DNA of 58,911 nt from Microvirga sp. 3-52 (GCF_018383585.1 NZ_JAHAMK010000014.1:50696-109606), one strand, 5' to 3'. Shown: positions 19,245-28,260, counted from the first letter of the stretch. The notes: generated by a model not told the origin, from the sequence alone. Program-made: numbers and translations.

Positions 19245-21484
19245 CCCTGCAATCGCCGCAAGACATCGATCTGACCGCCTGCGACCGGGAGCCGATCCAC
19301 ATTCCGGGCAGCGTCCAGCCGCACGGAATTCTCGTGGCGATCAGGCTGTCCGACAGGACGATCGCCTATGCCAGCGCCAACATCGCCGAAGTCTTCGGCC
19401 TCGATCCGGAGGATGTTCTCGGCCGTCCCTTCGAAGAGGTGCTGCCGGCCTTGAGCGCAGCATTCGCCGCGCAGCTGGATGATCCGCCATCGGCGGGGAG
19501 CACCCGCTTCGTCCGGACCATCCAGGTCAGGACGGCGCAGGAGGAACGATTCTTCGAGACGGCGATCTCCCGCTCGGGCGATTGCGCGATTCTGGAACTG
19601 GAGGAGCCGCCGCAGGGTGCGGTCTCCAGCATCGATTCGCTCTATCCCACCTTGCGCCGCTTCGTGGGCCAGCTGCAGGGAGCGCCCACCGTCGAAGTCC
19701 TGTGCCATCTGGCCGCGCAGGACATTCGCCGCATGACCGGCTTCGACCGGGTCCTGATCTACCGGTTCGACGACGCGTGGAACGGCACCGTCATCGCCGA
19801 GGATCGCAACGAGGTTCTGCCGTCCTATCTCGACCTACGCTTCCCGGCTTCCGACATTCCGGCCCAGGCGCGAGAGCTCTACCGGCGCAATCGGCTGCGT
19901 ATCATTCCCGATGCCAATTACACGCCCGTTCCGATCCAGTCGCGCGATCCCGCGCCTCTGGATCTCAGCGACTCGGTTCTGCGCAGCGTCTCGCCGGTGC
20001 ATCTCGAATACATGCGCAACATGGGGACGCTCGCCTCCATGTCGATCTCGATCCTGCGCGACGGCAGTCTGTGGGGCCTGATCTCCTGCCACAACAAGGA
20101 GCCGAAGCGGGTCTCGCTCCAGGTGCGCAACGCCTGCGATTTCCTGACGCAGATCTTCGCGCTGCAGCTGGAGGCGCGGGAGAACACGACACTGGCCGAG
20201 AACCGGGTGCGCCTCGGCGCCGTGCAGACGCGGCTTCTCGCCCACATGGCGGCGGAGGAGCATTTCATCGCAGGGCTGGTGAATCATGCGGACGATCTGA
20301 TGATGCTGGCGGGCGCGCAAGGGGCGGCCGTCCTGACGCAGGACCATTGCTGGTGCATGGGGCAAGCCCCCAACAAGGATCAGGTCAGGGCGCTGGTCGA
20401 TTGGATCTCGCAATCCCATCAGGAGGATGTCTTCGCCACCGACAACCTGGCGGACGTCTATCCCGCGGCGAGAGCCTATGCCGACCGGGCGAGCGGCCTT
20501 CTTTCCATCTCGGTCTCGAAGGTGCATGCGAGCTACGTGCTCTGGTTCCGTCCCGAGGTCGTGCAGACCGTCAAATGGGGCGGCAATCCGCAAAAGCCCG
20601 TTCAGGAGGAGGCGGGAAGCCTGAGGCTCCATCCCAGGCGCTCGTTCGAGACCTGGAAGGAGACCGTGCGAAACCGCTCCCTGTCCTGGGACCGGAGCGA
20701 GGTCGAGGCGGTCAAGGAGCTGCGCAACGCCATCGTGGGAATCGTCCTGCGCCGGGCCGAGGAGCTGGCATCGCTCTCGGAGGAGCTGCGCCGCAGCAAC
20801 AAGGAACTGGAGGCGTTCTCCTATTCGGTGTCCCACGACCTGCGGGCCCCGTTCCGGCACATCGTCGGCTATTCCGAGCTCCTGAAGAAGCAGGAATCGA
20901 GCGAATTGTCCGAGAAGGGCAAGCGCTACGTCGACACGATCATCGAGGCCGCCTACACGGCCGGCACCCTCGTCGACAACCTGCTGCGCTTCTCGCATAT
21001 GGGCCGCACGGCCCTGAAGCCCCGGCCGGTGGACGTCGCCGCCCTCGTCAACGAGATCAGGCAGAAGCTGGCCGTGGAGCATGGTGGCCGCCGGATCCAG
21101 TGGATCGTCGGGGACTTGGCCCCTGTGAATGCGGATCCGGTGCTGATCCGGTTGGTATTTGAGAATCTGCTCGACAATGCGGTAAAGTACACCCGCACCC
21201 GGGAGAAAGCGCGCATCGAGATCGGCTCCACCCGCAAGGATGGGGAGACGATCTATTCCGTACGCGACAACGGCGTCGGGTTCGATATGAGGTACATCGA
21301 CAAGCTGTTCGGCGTTTTCCAGCGTCTCCACCGGATGGAAGAATTCGAGGGAACGGGAATCGGGCTGGCCAATGTTCGGCGTATCGTTGAACGGCACGGA
21401 GGCCGGGCCTGGGCCGAAGGTGAGCTCGACAAGGGAGCGACCTTCTCCATCGCCCTGCCGGATCATGATGAAGGAGCGGCGTGA
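19241..21484 (+). CDS. bphP: Bacteriophytochrome histidine kinase
   Basis: A 747-residue red/far-red light sensor kinase. The chromophore-attaching cysteine is C14, in LTACDREPIHIPGSVQPHG, ahead of a PAS domain. The GAF domain has the biliverdin-contact motif RFPASDIPAQARELY, followed by a PHY domain (about 320-500). The kinase core has HisKA with the phospho-histidine near residue 530 (YSVSHDLRAPFRH) and HATPase motifs (LLDNAVKYT, DNGVGFDM, GTGIGLANV). The start at 19241 is chosen over an upstream frame because it matches the family N-terminus and overlaps bphO. Its likely partner is the receiver protein encoded immediately downstream. Confidence 0.95.
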   Translation: MTLQSPQDIDLTACDREPIHIPGSVQPHGILVAIRLSDRTIAYASANIAEVFGLDPEDVLGRPFEEVLPALSAAFAAQLDDPPSAGSTRFVRTIQVRTAQEERFFETAISRSGDCAILELEEPPQGAVSSIDSLYPTLRRFVGQLQGAPTVEVLCHLAAQDIRRMTGFDRVLIYRFDDAWNGTVIAEDRNEVLPSYLDLRFPASDIPAQARELYRRNRLRIIPDANYTPVPIQSRDPAPLDLSDSVLRSVSPVHLEYMRNMGTLASMSISILRDGSLWGLISCHNKEPKRVSLQVRNACDFLTQIFALQLEARENTTLAENRVRLGAVQTRLLAHMAAEEHFIAGLVNHADDLMMLAGAQGAAVLTQDHCWCMGQAPNKDQVRALVDWISQSHQEDVFATDNLADVYPAARAYADRASGLLSISVSKVHASYVLWFRPEVVQTVKWGGNPQKPVQEEAGSLRLHPRRSFETWKETVRNRSLSWDRSEVEAVKELRNAIVGIVLRRAEELASLSEELRRSNKELEAFSYSVSHDLRAPFRHIVGYSELLKKQESSELSEKGKRYVDTIIEAAYTAGTLVDNLLRFSHMGRTALKPRPVDVAALVNEIRQKLAVEHGGRRIQWIVGDLAPVNADPVLIRLVFENLLDNAVKYTRTREKARIEIGSTRKDGETIYSVRDNGVGFDMRYIDKLFGVFQRLHRMEEFEGTGIGLANVRRIVERHGGRAWAEGELDKGATFSIALPDHDEGAA

Positions 21485-21934
21485 ATGCCGGAGTTGAAAC
21501 CGATCCTCCTGGTTGAGGACAATCCGAAGGATCTCGAACTGACCATGGCGGCCCTGGAGCAGAGCCAGCTCGCCAACGAGGTCGTCGTGGTGCGCGACGG
21601 CGCGGAGGCGCTCGATTTCCTCTATCGCCGCGGCGCGCATGAGAGCCGCAACACCAGCGACCCGGCCGTCGTGCTGCTCGATCTCAAGCTGCCGAAGGTC
21701 GACGGGCTCGAGGTGCTGGAGACGGTCAAGGCCGATCCACACCTGCGGCAGACGCCGGTCGTCATGCTCACCTCCTCACGGGAGGAAAGCGATCTCGTGC
21801 GCAGCTACGAGCTCGGGGTGAACGCCTTCGTGGTGAAGCCCGTCGGCTTCCGGGAATTCTTCGATGCGATCCAGGACCTCGGCGTGTTCTGGGCCATCCT
21901 CAACGAGCCGCCGCCGCGGCGCGATGGAGCTTAG
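21485..21934 (+). CDS. Response regulator of phytochrome type (Rcp1-like)
   Basis: A 149-residue single receiver domain with D12 in the acidic pocket, phospho-acceptor D66 (VVLLDLKLPKVDG), T96 and K118 (FVVKPVGF). The ATG follows the bphP stop with no gap, and GGAGCGG serves as Shine-Dalgarno. Receivers of this kind next to phytochromes (Rcp1 type) accept the phosphate from the light-regulated kinase. There is no DNA-binding domain, so output must go through a further partner, perhaps one of the two kinases downstream. Confidence 0.92.
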   Translation: MPELKPILLVEDNPKDLELTMAALEQSQLANEVVVVRDGAEALDFLYRRGAHESRNTSDPAVVLLDLKLPKVDGLEVLETVKADPHLRQTPVVMLTSSREESDLVRSYELGVNAFVVKPVGFREFFDAIQDLGVFWAILNEPPPRRDGA

Positions 21935-21942
21935 GAGCGTCG

Positions 21943-22989
21943 ATGGATCGGCCGTCCGTCATCCAGTCCGATCGGGTGCTGCGCATCCTCCTCCTGGAGG
22001 ACAGCGCTCTCGATGCTGAATTGGTGACGGAAGCCTTGATCGACGCCGATCTTTCCGTCTCGATCGAGCGCGTGGTATCCGCCGACGAGTTCACCAGGGC
22101 GGTTCGGGACGAAAGCTGGGACCTCATTCTCGCCGATTACCTCCTGCCTGCCTTCGATGGCCTGAATGCCCTCGAGATCGCCCGGGAGATCTCCCGGGCC
22201 ACGCCTTTCGTCTTCGTTTCGGGCGCCCTTGGCGAAGAGGTTGCCGTCGAGGCCCTGAAGCGCGGGGCGACGGATTATGTGCTGAAGGACAAGCTCGACC
22301 GCCTGCCAGCCACGATCCTGCGCGCCCTGGCGGAAGCCCGCGAGCGTGGCGAGAGAAAACGGGCACAGGAAGCGCTGCAGCAGATGCTCGACGAGCGCAC
22401 GGCGCTTCTGCATGAGCTCGATCATCGGGTGAAGAACAATCTCCAGCTGCTGCTCTCCCTGGTCGGCATTGAGTTCCGTCAGGCCGAGGACGAGCATGTG
22501 CGCCAGGCGCTCGGTCGCATGAAGGAGCGCATGCAGGCCCTCGGCGCCGCCCATCGCGACCTCTATGACAGGCAGGGGTCGACACGGTTCGATGCTTCGA
22601 GTTTCGCCAAAGGATTATGCCAGGAGCTGACCTCGTCTCTTTCGGGCGTGAGGATCACGCCGGAATTCGAAGTCGAGAACGTGGAGATCGAAGCCGCGAA
22701 GGCGGCCCCCATGGCACTCCTGTTCAACGAGATCGTCGTCAACGCGCTCACGCATGCCTACAAGGAGCGTCATGGACAGCTGAAGCTCGTGCTCCACGTC
22801 AGGGACGGGACCCTGCTCTTCCAACTCTCGGATGATGCCTTCAGCCTGGAGGAAAAGGAGGCAGCGCGGAAAGGCGCCTCCGGCACCATCCTGAAAGCCC
22901 TGGCGCGCCAGCTCGATGCTGATGTGGAGTGGCCGCGCGAGGATCCGTCCACGCTCGTGCGCGTCCTGATTCCGGTTCAGGACAGCTAG
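21943..22989 (+). CDS. Receiver-HisKA_2 hybrid histidine kinase
   Basis: A 348-residue cytoplasmic protein with a receiver domain first (D20, phospho-acceptor D65, K115) and a kinase of HisKA_2 type second. The phospho-histidine is H161 in LHELDHRVKNNLQLLLSLV, and the ATPase part has NEIVVNALTHAY. A receiver fused ahead of the kinase suggests that phosphorylation by an upstream kinase, plausibly the phytochrome, controls its activity. HisKA_2 kinases of alphaproteobacteria often feed the PhyR/EcfG general stress response. It starts 8 nt after the preceding gene. Confidence 0.9.
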   Translation: MDRPSVIQSDRVLRILLLEDSALDAELVTEALIDADLSVSIERVVSADEFTRAVRDESWDLILADYLLPAFDGLNALEIAREISRATPFVFVSGALGEEVAVEALKRGATDYVLKDKLDRLPATILRALAEARERGERKRAQEALQQMLDERTALLHELDHRVKNNLQLLLSLVGIEFRQAEDEHVRQALGRMKERMQALGAAHRDLYDRQGSTRFDASSFAKGLCQELTSSLSGVRITPEFEVENVEIEAAKAAPMALLFNEIVVNALTHAYKERHGQLKLVLHVRDGTLLFQLSDDAFSLEEKEAARKGASGTILKALARQLDADVEWPREDPSTLVRVLIPVQDS

Positions 22990-22990
22990 C

Positions 22991-25141
22991 ATGGCCGACC
23001 GGGAACCCGAGGCGGCAGACAGAACCCGACAACCGAACAGGCATCTTCCTGAAGGGGCCCGCACGTCGTTACGGCAGGTGCTGTGGGGGCTGGTTTTCGT
23101 TCTCGCCCTGCCGACCATTCTCGTGGCTGCTGCAGGGCTCTATTCAAGCTACCGGGCCGAGCGGCAGGCCACGGATCTGCGCATGCAGGAGACGGCCCGT
23201 GCGCTGAGCCTCTCGCTCGATCGTGAAATCGAGAAATCTGTGGTGGCGCTGCAGGTTCTGGCGCAGTCGTCCAGCCTTGCCAAAGGAGATTTCGAAGAGT
23301 TTTATCACCGTGCGAAGAACACCGGGCTCGCCGAACCCTCCTGGATCGCTCTTTTCGAACCCGGTGGTCGCGTTCTCTTCAACACCCTCGTGCCTTACGG
23401 CGTGATCCTGCCGAACAGCAATCGCCCGGATGTGCTGCGGCGCATTCAGGAAACCCGCAAGCCGCATGTATCCGACCTCTTTGCGGGCTCGTTGACGGGG
23501 CAGCGTCTGGTCACCATCGATGCCCCGGTCATTCTCAATGAAAAGGTTGCCTACATCCTGTCGCTGGCGATCACGCCGGATGTCTTCCAGGAGATCATTC
23601 GGGATCAACGGATCGCCGGCGACTGGAATGCCGCGGTGCTCGATCGCAGCAGAAAGATCGTGGCCCGCTCCCGATCGCCGGAGCGATACGTGGGGCGGCC
23701 CGCAAGCCCCAATGTTCAGGACGCCCTTGCGGCCGCGCAGGAAGGACATCTCCAGAGCGTGACCCTGGACGGAATTCCGGTCCGCACCTATTTCAGCCAG
23801 TCCCCGGCCTATGGCTGGTCCTTCGTTCTCAGCATACCGGAAACGGAACTGGCCAAATCGGCTCAGCGCCCCCTGTTCTGGCTCACGATCCTCGGAGCCG
23901 TCATTCTCGGCGGCATTCTCCTGGCGGTTCTGCTCTCCCGTTCCATCGCCAAGCCGGTCGATCAGCTCGTGGCTGCAGCCCGGGCCCTCGGGCGTGGAGA
24001 CGAGGTTGCCGATCCGGCGACGACGCGGGTTCTGGAATTCGACACGATCAAGAAGGCGCTCGTAGAGGCTGCAGCCGGCATCCGACAGCACCAGCGCGAG
24101 CGGGAAGTGGTTCTCGCCCATATGGCCGAGAGCGAGGCGCGCCTGCGCCTGGCGCTCAATGCCGGGCATCTCGGCTCCTGGGAGTTCGTCCCCGCCACGG
24201 GGGCGCTCACCACATCCCCGCTCTGCAGGGCGAATTTCGGCCGCGGACCGGACGAGCCGTTTTCCTATGCGGATCTGGTCGGGTCGATTCATCCCGACGA
24301 CCGCAGCATGCAGGCGGAAGCCGTCGCGCATGCCCTCGCAACCCGCTCGGATCTGCACGTGGAACATCGCGCGATCTGGCCCGATGGGAGCGAGCGCTGG
24401 ATACGGATGAGCGGCCGCATGAAAAGCGGACCCGACGGACAGGTTTCCATGGTCGGTGTGTCTCAGGACATCACCGAGCGCCGCCTCGCCGAAGAGCGGC
24501 AGGCGCTTCTGCTTCACGAGCTCAATCATCGGGTCAAGAACACGCTGGCGACCGTTCAATCGATAGCGTCCCTGACCAGGCGTTCAGCCGAGAGCAGCGA
24601 TCCGGCCGCCTGGAACGCGTTCATGGACCGGCTGCATGGGATGGCCAAAACCCATGACCTTCTCACGGCCACCCAATGGCAGGGCGCGCTTCTGGAAGAC
24701 GTGCTGAAGAACGAATTGGAGCTCTATCAGGATGGCATGCGGCAGCGCATCCGCCTGCGGGGCCCTCGGATCAACCTGCATCCGGGTGCCGTCCTCGCCC
24801 TGGGCCTTGCCGTCCATGAACTGGCGACGAACGCCGTCAAGTATGGCTCCCTGTCGGTTCCGGACGGCAAGGTGCATGTCATGTGGGCCGTCACCGCAGC
24901 TGCAGGCCAGCCTGCGCTTCTCGTGGAATGGGTCGAGAGCGGCGGCCCGCCCGTGAAGAAGCCCGAGCGTCAGGGCTTCGGAACGAAGCTGATTCAGCGC
25001 GGCCTCGCACAGCAATTGGGAGGCGAGATCAAGCTCGATTTCGCACCGACGGGTATCCGCTGCGTCATCACCTTCCCGATTTCCACCATGGCATCCGATC
25101 AGAACGACGTGGATGAAGTCCGCGAGCGTTATGCGTCGTGA
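22991..25141 (+). CDS. Membrane sensor HWE-type histidine kinase with PAS
   Basis: A 716-residue sensor kinase. A membrane helix near 30-55 (LWGLVFVLALPTILVAAAGLY) leads into a periplasmic Cache-like sensor (about 55-290). A second helix (about 297-318) and a HAMP-like segment (SIAKPVDQLVAAARALG) follow, then a PAS domain (about 380-500) and a kinase of the HWE/HisKA_2 class with the phospho-histidine near 512 (LLLHELNHRVKNTLATVQSI) and NAVKYGSLS in the ATPase part. It begins 1 nt after the previous stop codon and ends the operon; a double-hairpin repeat follows. Confidence 0.9.
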   Translation: MADREPEAADRTRQPNRHLPEGARTSLRQVLWGLVFVLALPTILVAAAGLYSSYRAERQATDLRMQETARALSLSLDREIEKSVVALQVLAQSSSLAKGDFEEFYHRAKNTGLAEPSWIALFEPGGRVLFNTLVPYGVILPNSNRPDVLRRIQETRKPHVSDLFAGSLTGQRLVTIDAPVILNEKVAYILSLAITPDVFQEIIRDQRIAGDWNAAVLDRSRKIVARSRSPERYVGRPASPNVQDALAAAQEGHLQSVTLDGIPVRTYFSQSPAYGWSFVLSIPETELAKSAQRPLFWLTILGAVILGGILLAVLLSRSIAKPVDQLVAAARALGRGDEVADPATTRVLEFDTIKKALVEAAAGIRQHQREREVVLAHMAESEARLRLALNAGHLGSWEFVPATGALTTSPLCRANFGRGPDEPFSYADLVGSIHPDDRSMQAEAVAHALATRSDLHVEHRAIWPDGSERWIRMSGRMKSGPDGQVSMVGVSQDITERRLAEERQALLLHELNHRVKNTLATVQSIASLTRRSAESSDPAAWNAFMDRLHGMAKTHDLLTATQWQGALLEDVLKNELELYQDGMRQRIRLRGPRINLHPGAVLALGLAVHELATNAVKYGSLSVPDGKVHVMWAVTAAAGQPALLVEWVESGGPPVKKPERQGFGTKLIQRGLAQQLGGEIKLDFAPTGIRCVITFPISTMASDQNDVDEVRERYAS

Positions 25142-25230
25142 TGAGGAACCGCATGTTACACGCCGTGTCGTTCCCGTTGAGGGAAGAGGACGTCAGCTTT
25201 AGGAGCCTATGAGCTCGAGGATAACGCGCC

Positions 25231-25322
25231 CCGTCACCACCAGCCTTGTGCCGGTGATCTCGATCGGTTAAGCGCGGCGCTTCGAACAATCGGGATGGCC
25301 GGGACAGGCCCGGCCATGACGG
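25231..25322 (-). repeat. Double-hairpin dispersed repeat, copy C (inverted)
   Basis: On the minus strand this reads CATGGCCGGG...CCCGGCCAT, a middle GAAGCGCCGCGCTT, then ATCACCGGC...GCTGGTGGTGACG, matching copies A and B. It lies in the 249-nt gap between the kinase operon and the amidase gene, and may act as a 3' processing or termination element for the kinase operon. Confidence 0.72.
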
Positions 25323-25390
25323 CGGAGGGAATGCACTGGTGTCATTCCCGGCTGACGCTCTAAACCAATGTCCTCTCATCCGGTGCCCTC

Positions 25391-26689
25391 ATGACGACGA
25401 TCAGAGACAAGCTCGAAACCATTCTGGCGCGCCTTGCCGGGCGCGCGGCCGACGAGCGGGTGTTCCTGCGCGTCTATGAGGACGCGGCGCGCATCGCCGC
25501 CGATGCATCCGACGCGCGACATCGCGCGGGCCTTTCGTTCGGTCCGCTCGACGGCGCAATCGTCTCGATCAAGGACCTCTTCGATGTGGCGGGCGAGACC
25601 ACGCTTGCGGGCTCGATCGCCCTGCGCGATGCACCTCCTGCCGACCGGGACGCTATCGTCGTCCGTCGTCTGCGCCAGGCGGGTGCCGTCATTATCGGCA
25701 AGACCAACATGGTGGAGTTCGCCTTCTCGGGCCTCGGCCTCAATCCCCACTACGGCACGCCGGGAAACGCCGCCGATCCGTTGCGAATTCCGGGTGGTTC
25801 GTCCTCGGGAGCCGGCGTCTCCGTGGCGGAAGGCACGAGCGAGATCGCCATCGGCAGCGATACCGGCGGTTCCGTACGCATTCCGGCCGCGCTCAATGGC
25901 GTCGTCGGCTTCAAGCCGACCGCGCATCGCGTGCCGCTGGACGGCGCGTTTCCGCTCGCGCCCAGCCTCGATTCCATCGGGCCGCTGGCTCGCTCCGTGC
26001 AGGACTGCGCCTTCACTGATGCGGTCATGGCGGGCGAAGAGCCGCGCGTGTTGAATCCGCACCCCTTGGCGGGCCTGCGCATCGGCGTTCCACGCGGACG
26101 TCTGTTCTCGCAAACCGAGCCGATGGTGGAGCAGGCCTTCGAGGCTTCGCTGACGCTCCTGTCGAAAGCAGGTGCCAGGATCCTCGATCACGGCATCGAG
26201 GATCTGCTCGAGGCCATGGCGGACACCACCATCACAGCCTCGATCGCGTCCATCGAGGCATCCGAGGTTCATGCGGATTGGCTGGACACGAAGGCGGCGG
26301 AAATGGATCCGCGCGTACGCTGGTGGATCGCGCGCAGCGGCACCGTACCGGCGCCGGTCTATATCCGCATGCTGCGCCGCCGACAGGCGCTTGTCGCAGC
26401 CATGGACAAGCGTTTGTCGTCTCTCGACGTTCTGGTGCTGCCGACCACCGCCATCGCAGCGCCCCTGACCGCCCCTCTCGAAGCCGACGACAAGCTCTAC
26501 AACAAAACCGACGGTCTGATCCTGCGAAACACCATGTTTGGCAACCAGTTCGATCTCACTGGCATCTCCCTGCCGATTCGAGACACCGAACGGCCCGTCG
26601 GCCTCATGCTCGTGGCGCGAAATGGTCACGACCGGCGGCTTTTGGAGATCGCTGCAAGCGTCGAGACGATGTTGGCGCAGGAAACGTGA
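25391..26689 (+). CDS. Amidase (amidase signature family)
   Basis: A 432-residue hydrolase of the amidase-signature family. The Ser-cisSer-Lys triad can be read: K61 in VSIKDLFDV, the serine cluster 137-139 in PGGSSSGAG, and the nucleophile S161 in DTGGSVRIPA. The family includes GatA, acetamidase and allophanate hydrolase; without GatB and GatC next to it, this is most likely a small-molecule amidase. The natural substrate cannot be read from the sequence. Confidence 0.9.
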   Translation: MTTIRDKLETILARLAGRAADERVFLRVYEDAARIAADASDARHRAGLSFGPLDGAIVSIKDLFDVAGETTLAGSIALRDAPPADRDAIVVRRLRQAGAVIIGKTNMVEFAFSGLGLNPHYGTPGNAADPLRIPGGSSSGAGVSVAEGTSEIAIGSDTGGSVRIPAALNGVVGFKPTAHRVPLDGAFPLAPSLDSIGPLARSVQDCAFTDAVMAGEEPRVLNPHPLAGLRIGVPRGRLFSQTEPMVEQAFEASLTLLSKAGARILDHGIEDLLEAMADTTITASIASIEASEVHADWLDTKAAEMDPRVRWWIARSGTVPAPVYIRMLRRRQALVAAMDKRLSSLDVLVLPTTAIAAPLTAPLEADDKLYNKTDGLILRNTMFGNQFDLTGISLPIRDTERPVGLMLVARNGHDRRLLEIAASVETMLAQET

Positions 26690-26752
26690 AAGGCACGGAA
26701 TGAGAGACTGGAGCGTTATGCTCATTCCGGATCCGTCCATGCGAGAAGCCGG

Positions 26753-27151
26753 ATGATGCGTCGACTTTATCTCTGCCTGGGTTATGCAAGCCTCGCGCTC
26801 GGCATCGTTGGCATTTTCCTGCCTGTCCTGCCCACGACACCTTTCGTGCTTCTGGCAGCCTGGTGCTTCGCCCGGTCGAATCCGGCTCTTGCCGAGAAGC
26901 TGTACGGCCATCCCCAATTCGGTCCGCTGCTGACCGTGTGGCGCGACCAAAGGGCCATTCCGCGGCACGCGAAAATCTATGCACTGGTCGCACTCGCCCT
27001 GTCGTATGTCTTGATCCTGTGGCTCACGGAAAGCCGAATCCTGCCCGTCATTCTCGCAGCCATCATGGGCAGTGTTGCCCTCTACATCGCGACGCGGCCA
27101 ACACCGCGCGACAGAGCCGATGCCCCGCTGTCGGATGCTTGTGATCGGTAA
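26753..27151 (+). CDS. DUF454 (YbaN-family) membrane protein
   Basis: A 132-residue inner-membrane protein with the DUF454 opening LCLGYASLALGIVGIFLPVLPTTPF and then AAWCFARSNP...LYGHPQFGPLL. Two C-terminal helices follow (about 78-110). The family (E. coli YbaN type) has no firmly established function. Two consecutive ATGs (26753, 26756) are possible starts. It lies 63 nt past the amidase stop. Confidence 0.88.
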   Translation: MMRRLYLCLGYASLALGIVGIFLPVLPTTPFVLLAAWCFARSNPALAEKLYGHPQFGPLLTVWRDQRAIPRHAKIYALVALALSYVLILWLTESRILPVILAAIMGSVALYIATRPTPRDRADAPLSDACDR

Positions 27152-27294
27152 GATCGGAGCATGCTCATCGTCGCTCCGTAAGGCTATATAAGAGCTTCAT
27201 CTTTGCAGAGCATCTTATGTTTGGCCAAGGTTGTGCCATGTTGCGGCCCAGGTTCCGGGTAGGCTGCAAGCTTCACGATTGAAGGAGCCACATC

Positions 27295-27411
27295 ATGCGC
27301 AGCCTCAGCTTGTCAGTATTCCTGCTTGCCTCAGCCGCGATGCTTGCGCCGCTTCTGATTGCAATGGCTTATGCCGCGAGTGTATTGACCTCGGCCTTGA
27401 TGTTTCCCTGA
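27295..27411 (+). CDS. Very small hydrophobic protein, 38 residues
   Basis: ATG 27295 is preceded by a strong Shine-Dalgarno (GAAGGAG, 27281-27287). The peptide begins MRSLSLSVFLLASAAML, is almost entirely hydrophobic, and ends ASVLTSALMFP. It could be a single membrane helix or a cleaved signal-like peptide. No family is recognised. It lies 113 nt upstream of a small secreted-protein gene on the same strand. Confidence 0.55.
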   Translation: MRSLSLSVFLLASAAMLAPLLIAMAYAASVLTSALMFP

Positions 27412-27468
27412 AACGCTATCACTTTCATCGTCTTTCATTGAGCAATTCACTGACGGCGGCTGCGGATT

Positions 27469-27493
27469 GGAACCACATTTGTGAGCGGGCGTT
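27469..27493 (+). promoter_or_regulatory. EcfG-type general stress promoter
   Basis: GGAAC (27469-27473), 16 nt, then CGTT (27490-27493). This matches the consensus of promoters read by sigma EcfG in alphaproteobacteria (GGAAC-N16/17-CGTT). It lies about 30 nt ahead of the ATG of the small secreted protein gene at 27524, a sensible transcription-start distance. Confidence 0.6.
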
Positions 27494-27523
27494 GGACTGC
27501 GATTGTTGAACAGGACTTTTCAG

Positions 27524-27850
27524 ATGCGAAAAATCGTTTTCCTTGCCGTCGCTGCAATCGGGTCAGGTCTCTTCGTTGCCTCGCCCGCTCTGGCCCAGCC
27601 CCAAATCCAATTCGGCATCGGACCCGATGGTCGCCCGCAGGTCGGCGTGCGTGATCCCGAGCAGGAGCGCTACGAGCGCCGCGAGCGCCGCGAGCGTCGG
27701 CAGGACGATCGTGCCCGCGCCTACGAGGCTGGCCGCCGCGACGCTCTGCGTGAAGAGCGCCGCTACGAGAGCCGCTGCCGCAACATCACCATTCAGGAAG
27801 AGAACGAGTGGGGCCGTACCGTCACGCGGCGGGTCCGACGCTGCGACTGA
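27524..27850 (+). CDS. Small secreted arginine-rich protein (FGIGPDG paralog 1)
   Basis: A 108-residue protein with a clear signal peptide (MRKIVFLAVAAIGSGLFVASPALA). The mature part starts QPQIQFGIGPDGRPQV, continues with an arginine/glutamate-rich stretch (YERRERRERRQ), and ends with two cysteines framing NITIQEENEWGRTVTRRVRR. ATG 27524 is preferred to an upstream TTG because it opens directly into the signal peptide. A second gene at 29476 encodes a protein with the same start and end motifs. The function is unknown; the EcfG-type promoter suggests stress-induced secretion to the periplasm. Confidence 0.8.
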   Translation: MRKIVFLAVAAIGSGLFVASPALAQPQIQFGIGPDGRPQVGVRDPEQERYERRERRERRQDDRARAYEAGRRDALREERRYESRCRNITIQEENEWGRTVTRRVRRCD

Positions 27851-27981
27851 GACTGATCCCCATCCTCTGATGTCGGGCCGCGCCGCCTGCTGGTGCATCA
27901 TGCGCAATCCAGAGGTTGGCTTCAGCGACCCGCAGGGTCACGCCGTTGAAACGTGGTCCCGGCTTCCCGAGGAACGACGCT

Positions 27982-28260
27982 CTACGTCCGAGGGTTCGCG
28001 ATTTCCGCCGTGAGCTTGGGAAGTTCCTTAGTCATCCAGTCGATCATCTGATCGCTGGTTTTCAGATGGCTGGGCATGGGGATGAACGGGCCATGGGATT
28101 CGTAGATGGCCATAGGGTCCCGTGCCCCCAGAATGGGGTCCAGATCGTCCTCGATCTCAGGCGTGATGGTTCTGCCGCCGAACCATGTGAGAAGCATCAG
28201 AAGCATCCCGACGGCGCCGGCCAGAACGACGAGCAAGGATATTGCCAAGTCTGCGACCAC
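27982..28260 (-). CDS. Hypothetical membrane-anchored protein
   Basis: A 92-residue protein if started at GTG 28260, which has an excellent Shine-Dalgarno (AAGGAAGG) 4 nt upstream; longer forms starting at ATG 28335 lack one. One membrane helix is at the N-terminus (LAISLLVVLAGAVGMLLMLLTWF), followed by a soluble tail (EDDLDPILGARDPM...SDQMIDWMTKELPKL). No known family is recognised. It is convergent with the secreted protein gene on its left. Confidence 0.6.
   Translation of the reverse strand: MVADLAISLLVVLAGAVGMLLMLLTWFGGRTITPEIEDDLDPILGARDPMAIYESHGPFIPMPSHLKTSDQMIDWMTKELPKLTAEIANPRT

Noticed and set aside
19835..21742. A 635-codon minus-strand frame across bphP
   Set aside because: Antisense shadow of a clearly coding phytochrome gene, with no recognisable domain.
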